This document shows, piece after piece, positions 40,486 through 48,309 of a stretch of 64,000 nucleotides of DNA. Below the pieces are notes generated by a model. That model worked only from the letters and a program-made list of their open reading frames with translations. It made no database searches and had not been told where the DNA came from. The DNA is taken from contig CAZJBX010000008.1 of assembly GCA_964544605.1 (NCBI GenBank), positions 1-64,000 on the forward strand. Reading direction: 5' to 3'. The translations under genes and the position numbers were made by a program. How positions within the stretch are numbered: position 1 is the first letter of the stretch; each line of letters begins with the position of its first letter. Source of the stretch: JAMIFN01 sp964544605. GTDB taxonomy: Bacteria; Pseudomonadota; Gammaproteobacteria; Burkholderiales; Burkholderiaceae_C.

Positions 40486-42816
40486 TCACACCCTAGCCCT
40501 TAGCAAGCGCAGGCCGTTGAAGACAACCAGCAAGCTGGCGCCCATGTCAGCAAAGACGGCCATCCACATGGTGGCGTGGCCGAAGATGGCCAAGATGAGG
40601 AAGATGATTTTGATGCCGATGGCGAGAGCGATGTTTTGCCACAAGATGCGGTGGGTTTGCGCCGAGAGCCGTATGGCGGCGGGAATGCGGCGCAGGTCGT
40701 CGTTCATGATGAGGATGTCGGCGGCTTCGGTAGCAATGTCACTGCCCGCTGCGCCCATGCCAAAGCCGATGTCGGCTTGCGCCAAGGCGGGGGCGTCGTT
40801 GATGCCGTCGCCCGTCATGGCCACCACGCCGTGCTCGGCTTGCAGGGTTTGGATAGCGGCGAGTTTGTCCTCGGGCAGCAGTTGGCCACGGGCATCGGCT
40901 ATGCCCGCTTGCGCGGCGATGGCTTGGGCGGTGGCGCTGTTGTCGCCCGTGAGCATGATGGTGGCGATGCCAAGCTGGTGCAGCTCGGCCACGGCTTGGC
41001 GCGAGCTGTCTTTGATGCGATCGGCCACGGCAAAGTAGGCGAGGGCGCGGCGGTCTGTGGCCAGTAGGCTAAGGCTCATGCCTTGGGCTTCCAGCGCTTG
41101 TAACTGCGCTTGCAGCTCAGGTGTGGCCAAGCCCAGCTCTAGCAGCAGGCGCTCATTGCCCAAGTAGAGGCGCTGGCCCGCCACATCGCCCTGGCTGCCG
41201 CGCCCCAGCAGGGCGGTAAAGCCTTCTACGGCATGGTTTTGCCCGCCCACTTGCGCCGCCAAGCCTTGGGCAATGGCTTGCGAGACGGGGTGATCAGAGC
41301 GTTGCGCGAGGCTGTAGGCCCAGGCCAGCACTTGGGCGGGCTGGGCGTTGGCATCGAGCAAGGCGTGTTTTTGCAGCACGGGGCAGCCTTCGGTGAGGGT
41401 GCCGGTTTTGTCTAAGGCGATGGCGCGGATGTTGCGGGCTTGCTCCAGATACACGCCGCCCTTCATCAAAATGCCCTGCCGTGCGGCCCGCGCCAAGGCG
41501 CTGACGACGCTGACGGGGGTGGAGATGACCAAGGCGCAAGGGCAGGCAATGACGAGCAGAACCAAGGCTTTGTAAATGGCAGCCAGCCAAGTGGCCATGC
41601 CCAGCAGCGGCAGCAGCAGGGCCACCAAGAGGGCCAACACAAAGACGACGGGGGTGTAGATGCTGGCGAAGCGATCAACAAAACGCTGCGTGGGCGCGCG
41701 GCTGCCTTGGGCTTGCTCAACGGCGTGAATCATGCGGGCCAAGCTGCTTTCAGCCGCCACCGCCGTGACACGCACTTGCAGCTCGCCCGTTTGGTTGATG
41801 CTGCCGGCAAAGACCGCATCGCCCACGGTTTTGTCTATGGGCAGGCTTTCGCCCGTGAGGGAGGATTGGTCGAGGGCGCTGTGGCCTTGTTCAATGCGGC
41901 CATCCAGCGGCAGGCGGGCGCCGGGTTTGACCCGCAGCAGCGCGCCCACGGGCACGCGCTCAACGGCCTGCCAGTGCCAGCCGCCATCGGCCTGCTGCAC
42001 TTCGGCCTGCTCAGGCGCAAGCGCCAGCAGCTGCCCAATGGCGTGACGGGCGCGATCCACGGCCTTGGCTTCAATCGCTTCGGCAATGGCATAAAGGGCC
42101 ATGACCATGGCGGCTTCGGGCCATTGGCCAATGAGGACGGCCCCTGTGACGGCGACGGTCATCAAGGCATTGATGTTGAGCTTGAAGTGGCGCAGGGCCA
42201 GCAGGCCCTTTTGGTAAGTGCCCCAGCCCGCCAAGGCAATGGCCAGCACGGCCAGGCCCATGCCCGCATACAAGGCGGCGCTGCTGCGGCCTTCATAGGC
42301 GAAGTGCAAGACCTCGGCCAGCAGCGCCAGCGCCAAGGCCAAAGCCATGCGTGGCCAAGCCCAACGCTGCCAAGCAGAGGCTTGCGGCGTGGCTTGCACG
42401 CGTTTGGCGGCAAAACCTGCTTGGCGAATGCCCGCCTCAATTTGCGCTTGCGCGGCCTCGGGCGCTTGCACGGCCAAGGTGCGGGCGCCCAGCTCAAAAC
42501 GCAGGCTGGCAATGGCGGTGATGCCGGCCAAGGCTTGGCGGATTTCGGCTTCTTCAGCGGCGCAGTCCATGGCGGGGATGTGGTAGAGCGCCACGCCCGG
42601 CGGCAGGGCCTGCACGGTGGGCGGCGCTAGGCCAGCGCTGCTGTGCTCATGGCTGTGGTGGTGGTGATCGTGGCCGTGGTCGTGATGGTGGTGCTCATGG
42701 TCGCCGTGTTCGTGCGCGTGTTCATGCTTGGGCACTTGGGGCAGCAGATCGATGGCGCAGGCGGCGCTGCCGCAATCGCTGGCATCGCTGGGCTGAGGCG
42801 GTGGGGGCAAAGACAT
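40486..42816 (-). CDS. Zn/Cd/Pb-translocating P-type ATPase
   Basis: A 776-aa P1B ATPase that exports Zn2+, Cd2+ or Pb2+ from the cytoplasm. A histidine-rich segment (about 31-58, mostly HEH and HHDH runs) precedes a degenerate heavy-metal domain with MDCAAEE (only one Cys, at 85), then the eight-helix core with the CPC metal site at 425-427, phosphorylation Asp469 in DKTGTLTEG, and the SDHPVS and TGDGINDAPAL blocks. CPC with the His-rich tail points to the ZntA/CadA class rather than copper. The gene stands alone; no MerR-type regulator is adjacent. It ends 108 bases from attC site C. Confidence 0.93.
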   Translation of the reverse strand: MSLPPPPQPSDASDCGSAACAIDLLPQVPKHEHAHEHGDHEHHHHDHGHDHHHHSHEHSSAGLAPPTVQALPPGVALYHIPAMDCAAEEAEIRQALAGITAIASLRFELGARTLAVQAPEAAQAQIEAGIRQAGFAAKRVQATPQASAWQRWAWPRMALALALALLAEVLHFAYEGRSSAALYAGMGLAVLAIALAGWGTYQKGLLALRHFKLNINALMTVAVTGAVLIGQWPEAAMVMALYAIAEAIEAKAVDRARHAIGQLLALAPEQAEVQQADGGWHWQAVERVPVGALLRVKPGARLPLDGRIEQGHSALDQSSLTGESLPIDKTVGDAVFAGSINQTGELQVRVTAVAAESSLARMIHAVEQAQGSRAPTQRFVDRFASIYTPVVFVLALLVALLLPLLGMATWLAAIYKALVLLVIACPCALVISTPVSVVSALARAARQGILMKGGVYLEQARNIRAIALDKTGTLTEGCPVLQKHALLDANAQPAQVLAWAYSLAQRSDHPVSQAIAQGLAAQVGGQNHAVEGFTALLGRGSQGDVAGQRLYLGNERLLLELGLATPELQAQLQALEAQGMSLSLLATDRRALAYFAVADRIKDSSRQAVAELHQLGIATIMLTGDNSATAQAIAAQAGIADARGQLLPEDKLAAIQTLQAEHGVVAMTGDGINDAPALAQADIGFGMGAAGSDIATEAADILIMNDDLRRIPAAIRLSAQTHRILWQNIALAIGIKIIFLILAIFGHATMWMAVFADMGASLLVVFNGLRLLRARV

Positions 42817-42842
42817 GGGCGCGGCTCCTTAGCACACGGGCA

Positions 42843-43817
42843 TCAGGCTGTGTGTTTGAGCTGGGCCGCTTGCACGGCATCCATCATCAGCGCGGCCACA
42901 TTCACGCCTTTTTGCTGGGTGATTTCAACAAAGCAAGTGGGGCTGGTGACATTGATTTCCGTGAGCTGGCCGCCAATCATGTCCAGGCCCACCAGCTCCA
43001 GGCCACGGGCGTGCAGCACGGGGGCCAGGCGCTCGGCCACGGCCCGCTCTTGCGCTGTTAAATCCATCGCCACGCCTGTGCCGCCCGCCGCCAAATTGCC
43101 ACGCACTTCGCCCGCCTGCGGAATGCGGGCCAGCGAGTAGGGTACCACTTGGCCGCCAATCAGCAGCACGCGTTTGTCGCCCTCGGCAATTTCAGGCAAA
43201 TAGCGCTGCGCCATGATGGATTGCTGACCGTTTTGCGTCAGCATTTCCAACACGCTGCCCAAGTTCATGCCATCGGCCGCAATGCGGAAGATGCCCGCGC
43301 CGCCCATGCCGTCCAGGGGTTTAAAAATCACATCTTTGTGCTCGGCATGAAAGGCTTTGAGCACCGCCATATCACGGGCCACGATGGTGGGCGCGGCCAA
43401 CTCAGCAAACTCCATCAGCGCCAGCTTTTCAGAATGATCGCGCAGGGCCTGCGGGCGGTTGATGACGCAAGCGCCCTCGCGTTCGGCCTGTTGCAACAAG
43501 TGGGTGGCATACAAATACTCAGCGTCAAAGGGCGGGTCTTTGCGCATGATGACGGCATCAAAATCATGCAAGGGCAGGCACTGCGCGGCCTCGGCCTGAT
43601 ACCAAGCGCCTGCCTCGCCTTGGCCCAGCTCTAGGGTTTTTAAGCGCAAAAAATGGGCTTGGGCTTGCACGCCCTGGCCTGCGGCCCAGTGCAGCTCATG
43701 CAGCTCGCAGGCGGCGACTTGCCAGCCACGGCTTTGCGCCTCTTGCATCATGGCGTAGGTGGAGTCTTTGGCCAGCTTGAAGCCAGCCAGCGGATCAACG
43801 ATAAAAAGCAGTTTCAT
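42843..43817 (-). CDS. gshB: Glutathione synthase
   Basis: A 324-aa ATP-grasp enzyme joining gamma-glutamylcysteine and glycine. The start LLFIVDPLAGFKLAKDSTYAMM (in part) and the ATP-binding blocks VIFKPLDGMGGAGIFR, KRVLLIGGQVVPYSLARIP (in part) and the C-terminal NVTSPTCF are the GshB signature. It lies 26 bases upstream of the P-type ATPase gene's start on the same strand, so the two may share a transcript, which would fit joint handling of metal stress. It is divergent from the RDD gene by about 123 bases. Confidence 0.95.
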   Translation of the reverse strand: MKLLFIVDPLAGFKLAKDSTYAMMQEAQSRGWQVAACELHELHWAAGQGVQAQAHFLRLKTLELGQGEAGAWYQAEAAQCLPLHDFDAVIMRKDPPFDAEYLYATHLLQQAEREGACVINRPQALRDHSEKLALMEFAELAAPTIVARDMAVLKAFHAEHKDVIFKPLDGMGGAGIFRIAADGMNLGSVLEMLTQNGQQSIMAQRYLPEIAEGDKRVLLIGGQVVPYSLARIPQAGEVRGNLAAGGTGVAMDLTAQERAVAERLAPVLHARGLELVGLDMIGGQLTEINVTSPTCFVEITQQKGVNVAALMMDAVQAAQLKHTA

Positions 43818-43940
43818 GGGGCTGTTGTGAAGGGGTGAGGGTTAGAAATGGGCGGCAAACAGGCCATGCTATATTGCGCCAGCTTGGGCCAAAAGCGGGA
43901 TCCAGCCCAAGCGCCGAGCCAATTTTGCAGGAGAAAACGC

Positions 43941-44381
43941 ATGAGAACAGAAGACATGGCATATGTGGGCTTTTGGGCCAGAGTGGGCGCGTCCATCATA
44001 GATATCATCTTGGTTTGGGCCATCATTGGGCCGCTTTTAACCCTGTATTACGGCACAGCTTATTGGCAGGCCAGTGAGGGCCTTGTTGCCGGCTGGGTGG
44101 ATGTGCTGCTCTCTTGGGTCTTTCCAGCAGTCGCTACCCTGCTGTTTTGGTTCGCCAAGGATGCCACGCCCGGCAAGATGGCCATTGGTGCCGTGATTGT
44201 GGATGCGAGAACTGGCGAAAAGCCCAGCTCTGGGCAATATGTGCTGCGCTATGTGGGCTATTTGATTTCCAGCGTGGTGCTGGCCTTGGGCATCATCTGG
44301 GTGGCTTTTGATCGCCGCAAGCAAGGCTGGCACGACAAAATGGCCCAAACCGTGGTCGTTAAAAAAGCGCCCAAACCATAA
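43941..44381 (+). CDS. RDD family membrane protein
   Basis: A 146-aa protein with an RDD domain: FWARVGASIIDIILVWAII (in part) at the N terminus carries the Arg and Asp that name the family, and the third block KMAIGAVIVDARTG plus LRYVGYLISSVVLALGIIWV (in part) and FDRRKQGWHDKMAQT are typical. About three membrane helices. AGGAG lies eight bases before the chosen ATG. Some relatives act in ion exchange, but no function is established for this form. Confidence 0.88.
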   Translation: MRTEDMAYVGFWARVGASIIDIILVWAIIGPLLTLYYGTAYWQASEGLVAGWVDVLLSWVFPAVATLLFWFAKDATPGKMAIGAVIVDARTGEKPSSGQYVLRYVGYLISSVVLALGIIWVAFDRRKQGWHDKMAQTVVVKKAPKP

Positions 44382-44422
44382 GGCTGGGCGCTTGTGGGGG
44401 GATGCGCTTTGCGCGGGGCGAA

Positions 44423-45457
44423 TTACGCCACTTGCAAACCGCGCTCGCGGGCCATGGTCATGGCCGTGTCGTCGATCAAGTCCTCTTGGCCGCCAACGAA
44501 TTTCTTCTCAGCCAGTTTGAGCAGGATCTCGCGGGCGGGCACGCCGTATTTTTTCTCGGCGCGCTTGGCAAACAGCAAGAAAGAGCCGTAAACGCCAGCG
44601 TAGCCCAGGGTCAGCGCGTCGCGGTCAATGCGGATGGGGAAGTCCATCATGGGCACAACCAAATCTTCGGCCACATCTTGGATTTTGAACACATCCACAC
44701 CCGTTTCAATGCCGTAGCGCTCGCATACGGCAACCATGACTTCCATAGGCGTGTTGCCCGCACCTGCGCCCAAACCAGCAGTGGCCGCGTCAATGCGGGT
44801 GGCACCGCACTCAATGGCTTGCAAAGAGTTGGCAATGCCCATGGCGAGGTTGTGGTGGCTGTGGAAGCCCAGCTCAGTTTCAGGCTTGAGGGCTTGGCGC
44901 ACGGCGTCCAAACGCACTTTCACATCTTCGGGCAGCATATAGCCGGCTGAGTCGGTGACATAGATGCAGTTGGCGCCATAGCTTTCCATCAGCTTGGCTT
45001 GCTCGACCAAGCCTTCGGGCGTGTTCATATGGGCCATCATCAAAAAGCCGACGGTGTCCATATCGAGTTTGCGGGCCATATTGATGTGCTGTTCAGAGAC
45101 ATCGGCCTCGGTGCAGTGGGTGGCCACGCGCACGGTTTTCACGCCCAGCTCGTGGGCCATCATGAGGTGATCCACAGTGCCAATGCCAGGCAGCAGCAGG
45201 GCCGATACTTTGGCCTGCTTCATCTGCGGGATGACGGCGCTGAGGTATTCCTCATCGCTGTGGGCGGGGAAGCCGTAGTTGAGTGAAGCACCGCCGAGAC
45301 CGTCGCCGTGGGTGACTTCAATCAGGGGCATACCTGCTTCGTCCAAGCCTTTGGCAATGGAGACCATTTCGTCCAAGCTGATTTGGTGTTGCTTGGGGTG
45401 CATACCATCACGCAAAGTCATGTCATGCAAGGTGATTTTTTTACCTTTGAGGTTCAT
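44423..45457 (-). CDS. 4-hydroxy-2-oxovalerate aldolase
   Basis: A 344-aa class II aldolase (DmpG/BphI/MhpE/TesG family) that splits 4-hydroxy-2-oxovalerate into pyruvate and acetaldehyde in meta-cleavage pathways. LHDMTLRDGMHPKQHQ carries the metal- and substrate-binding Arg-Asp; GFHSHHNLAMGIANS has the metal His pair; EVTHGDGLGGAS follows near the N terminus. AGGAGAG precedes ATG 45457, which was chosen over a longer frame. It normally forms a channelling complex with acetaldehyde dehydrogenase, whose gene is two upstream. Upstream pathway genes are absent here. Confidence 0.95.
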   Translation of the reverse strand: MNLKGKKITLHDMTLRDGMHPKQHQISLDEMVSIAKGLDEAGMPLIEVTHGDGLGGASLNYGFPAHSDEEYLSAVIPQMKQAKVSALLLPGIGTVDHLMMAHELGVKTVRVATHCTEADVSEQHINMARKLDMDTVGFLMMAHMNTPEGLVEQAKLMESYGANCIYVTDSAGYMLPEDVKVRLDAVRQALKPETELGFHSHHNLAMGIANSLQAIECGATRIDAATAGLGAGAGNTPMEVMVAVCERYGIETGVDVFKIQDVAEDLVVPMMDFPIRIDRDALTLGYAGVYGSFLLFAKRAEKKYGVPAREILLKLAEKKFVGGQEDLIDDTAMTMARERGLQVA

Positions 45458-45510
45458 CTGCTCTCTCCTAGTGAGAAGGGGCCGCTGGGCAGCCAAAAAT
45501 AAATAAGGGC

Positions 45511-45828
45511 TTAAACCGAGAGCACCACCCAGGCCGCTTTTTCGCCTGCGATGATACTGATTTCAGCTTTGAGCTTGAGGTTTTGCAAAACCAAGATGAC
45601 GGCGTTGCGCACAAAGGCGCACACATCGACTGAGTTATAGCCTGTGAACACGCCCATGACCACGCCCGCAGGCAGGGTGTCCATATCGCCCGCGCCATTG
45701 CGGTGCTTGCGGTAAAGACCAGCGCGTTCGAGCTCCACATAAAGGGTCTCGGCGTGCTTTTCTTGGGCGGCGGGCAGTTGCAACCGCACTTGCACCAAGA
45801 AAGAAATCAAATCGTCTTGTTCTGCCAT
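45511..45828 (-). CDS. Unknown 105-aa protein in the aldolase operon
   Basis: Not recognised. A small acidic protein with no signal peptide, no Pro-2 catalytic residue of tautomerases and no obvious enzyme motif. It has a predicted amphipathic start (LISFLVQVRLQLPAAQEKH, in part), a middle block GAGDMDTLPAGVVMGVFTG, and a C-terminal beta-like LKLKAEISIIAGEKAAWVVLSV, in part. It lies between the acetaldehyde dehydrogenase (36 bases away) and aldolase (53 bases) genes on the same strand, so it is co-transcribed. A channelling, scaffold or regulatory role with that enzyme pair is only a guess from position. Confidence 0.75.
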   Translation of the reverse strand: MAEQDDLISFLVQVRLQLPAAQEKHAETLYVELERAGLYRKHRNGAGDMDTLPAGVVMGVFTGYNSVDVCAFVRNAVILVLQNLKLKAEISIIAGEKAAWVVLSV

Positions 45829-45864
45829 GTTTTACTCCCGTACTGCGACTAAAACCACTGCGGC

Positions 45865-46782
45865 TTAAGGCAGCAAAGTGGGTTTGAGGGTGAGGCGGCC
45901 AGAGACAATTTCTTCGGCAAACATTTCAGCCGTGCGCGCGGCAGCGGCGGTCATGATGTCAAGGTTGCCAGCGTATTTGGGCAGGTAGTCACCCAAGCCT
46001 TCGACTTCCATATAAATGGAGACTTTTTTGCCGTCGAATACGGGGCCGTTCACCAGTTTGTAGCCAGGCACATATTTCTGCACATCGGCAATCATGTCTT
46101 GCACCGATTTTTTGATGGCTTCTTGGTCGGGCTCGCCCTCGCACAGGCAGTGGATGGTGTCACGCATCATCAGGGGGGGCTCTGCGGGGTTGATGATGAT
46201 GATGGCCTTGCCTTTTTTGGCGCCGCCCACCGCTTCAACCGCGCCAGCCGTGGTGCGGGTGAATTCGTCGATGTTTTTGCGCGTGCCAGGGCCGACTGAT
46301 TTGCTGGAAACGGTGGCGACAATTTCGCCGTATTCAACAGGCTGCACACGGGCCACGGCATTCACCATAGGGATGGTGGCTTGGCCGCCGCAGGTGACCA
46401 TGTTCACATTCATCTCGCCTTTGCCCAAGTGCTCCATCAGGTTCACGGGGGGCACGCAGAAGGGGCCGATGGCGGCAGGTGTGAGGTCAATCATGAGCAC
46501 GCCCAACTCGTTGAGCTTGCGGCTGTTCTCAGCGTGAACATAGGCGCTGGTGGCATCAAAGGCGATTTGTACGCCGTCTGCCAGCACATGGGGCACCAAA
46601 CCGTCCACGCCATCAGCCGTGGTTTTCAGACCCATTTCTTGGGCGCGTTTGAGGCCGTCAGAGTTGGGGTCAATGCCCACCATCCATACGGGCTCAAGGA
46701 AGGGGCTGCGTTGCAGTTTGGCCAGCAAGTCTGTGCCGATATTGCCTGGGCCAATGATGGCGCATTTGATTTTGTTTGCCAT
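45865..46782 (-). CDS. Acetaldehyde dehydrogenase (acylating)
   Basis: A 305-aa CoA-acylating dehydrogenase (DmpF/BphJ/MhpF/TesF family) that converts acetaldehyde made by the aldolase to acetyl-CoA with NAD. NAD-binding GPGNIGTDL is at 11-19 and the catalytic Cys131 in NMVTCGGQATIP. The last step of meta-cleavage of phenols, catechols or steroid rings is its usual job. Here only this enzyme, a small unknown gene and the aldolase are present, so the substrate supply comes from genes elsewhere. It starts the operon, 175 bases from the icd stop. Confidence 0.95.
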   Translation of the reverse strand: MANKIKCAIIGPGNIGTDLLAKLQRSPFLEPVWMVGIDPNSDGLKRAQEMGLKTTADGVDGLVPHVLADGVQIAFDATSAYVHAENSRKLNELGVLMIDLTPAAIGPFCVPPVNLMEHLGKGEMNVNMVTCGGQATIPMVNAVARVQPVEYGEIVATVSSKSVGPGTRKNIDEFTRTTAGAVEAVGGAKKGKAIIIINPAEPPLMMRDTIHCLCEGEPDQEAIKKSVQDMIADVQKYVPGYKLVNGPVFDGKKVSIYMEVEGLGDYLPKYAGNLDIMTAAAARTAEMFAEEIVSGRLTLKPTLLP

Positions 46783-46884
46783 GGTGATTCTCTATGCTTG
46801 TAGTGAAAAAACGAAAACCCAAAGATTATCGCACTTTGGGACCTTTGTCACAGACCTGAGCCCGCAGTGGGCCTATGGCCATGA

Positions 46885-46930
46885 TTGAAAAAAACGAAAC
46901 CGCCAAAACCCGAGGGGCCTTGGCGGTTGC
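46885..46930 (-). terminator. Rho-independent terminator for icd
   Basis: On the minus strand AACCGCCAA pairs with TTGGCGGTT around a GC-rich loop and is followed by a T-rich run (CGTTTTTTTTC), about 30 bases past the icd stop. Confidence 0.9.
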
Positions 46931-46957
46931 CGTGCAGTCAGCTCACAGGGGTGAGGC

Positions 46958-48214
46958 TTACATCTGGGCGATCATCACATCGCCGAACTCGGAGCAAGAC
47001 ACTTCGGTGGCATCGTCCATCATGCGGGCGAAGTCGTAAGTGACTTTTTTGCTCAGGATGGCTTTGCCCATAGCGCTGATGACAAGATCAGCCGCCTCAG
47101 TCCAGCCCATATGGCGCAGCATCATTTCAGCAGAAAGAATGATAGAGCCAGGGTTGACTTTGTTTTTGCCTGCGTATTTGGGCGCAGTGCCGTGGGTGGC
47201 TTCAAACATGCCAATGGAGTCGCTCAGGTTGGCACCAGGAGCAATGCCGATACCGCCCACTTGTGCGGCCAGTGCGTCAGAGATGTAATCGCCGTTCAAG
47301 TTCAAAGTGGCAATCACGCTGTAGTCATCGGGGCGCAAGATGATTTGCTGCAAGAAAGCATCGGCGATGCTGTCTTTGACCACGATTTCTTTGCCGGTTT
47401 TGGGGTTTTTGAAGGCGCACCATGGGCCACCATCAATCTCTTGTGCGCCAAATTCGTTTTTCGCCAGTGCGTAGCCCCAGTCGCGGAAGCCGCCTTCGGT
47501 GAACTTCATGATGTTGCCTTTGTGCACCAAAGTCACAGAGGACTTGTCGTTGTCGATGGCGTATTGGATGGCTTTGCGCACCAAGCGCTCGGTGCCTTCT
47601 TTGGAAACGGGCTTGATGCCGATGCCAGAAGTGCCAGGGAAACGGATTTTGGTGGTGCCCATTTCATTTTGCAGGAAGTCGATGAGTTTTTTCGCCTCAG
47701 CACTTTCGGCTTGGTATTCGATACCCGCGTAGATGTCTTCAGAGTTTTCGCGGAAGATGACCATATCGACCTTCTCAGGAGCCTTCACGGGTGAGGGCAC
47801 GCCAGAGAAATACTGCACAGGACGCAGGCAAACATAGAGGTCAAGTTGCTGACGCAGGGCCACATTCAAGGAACGGATGCCGCCGCCAACAGGCGTGGTC
47901 AAGGGGCCTTTGATGGAGACGACATACTCGCGCAGGGCTTCCATGGTTTCATCAGGCAGCCAAGTGTCTTTGTCGTACACAGTGGTGGATTTCTCACCAG
48001 CATAGACTTCCATCCAGTGGATTTTTTTCTTGCCGCCGTAAGATTTCGCCACGGCCGCATCGACGACTTTGATCATCACAGGGCTGATGTCCACGCCAAT
48101 GCCATCGCCTTCGATGAAGGGGATGATGGGCTCGTCAGGAACATTCAAGCTGAAATCGGCATTGACGGTGATTTTGCTGCCGCCTGCGGGCACTTTGATG
48201 TGTTGGTAGCTCAT
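46958..48214 (-). CDS. icd: Isocitrate dehydrogenase (NADP)
   Basis: A 418-aa NADP-dependent isocitrate dehydrogenase of the E. coli type, the oxidative decarboxylase of the citric acid cycle. GPLTTPVGGGIRSLNVAL holds the substrate-site Ser115, the residue phosphorylated by AceK in E. coli; LDLYVCLRPVQYFSG and the DIYAGIEYQAESAEAK region (both in part) are characteristic. Start ATG 48214 with a GAAAGA Shine-Dalgarno; an upstream in-frame extension is rejected. It follows maeB by 95 bases and ends at a strong terminator. Confidence 0.97.
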   Translation of the reverse strand: MSYQHIKVPAGGSKITVNADFSLNVPDEPIIPFIEGDGIGVDISPVMIKVVDAAVAKSYGGKKKIHWMEVYAGEKSTTVYDKDTWLPDETMEALREYVVSIKGPLTTPVGGGIRSLNVALRQQLDLYVCLRPVQYFSGVPSPVKAPEKVDMVIFRENSEDIYAGIEYQAESAEAKKLIDFLQNEMGTTKIRFPGTSGIGIKPVSKEGTERLVRKAIQYAIDNDKSSVTLVHKGNIMKFTEGGFRDWGYALAKNEFGAQEIDGGPWCAFKNPKTGKEIVVKDSIADAFLQQIILRPDDYSVIATLNLNGDYISDALAAQVGGIGIAPGANLSDSIGMFEATHGTAPKYAGKNKVNPGSIILSAEMMLRHMGWTEAADLVISAMGKAILSKKVTYDFARMMDDATEVSCSEFGDVMIAQM

Positions 48215-48309
48215 GGCAAGTCTTTCGTTGGAAGAAGAACAATAAAAAAGCACAGCAGGCGGATCCTTCACCTGCTGGGCGTGTGAAACAGTCTATTTTA
48301 AGGCAAGTC

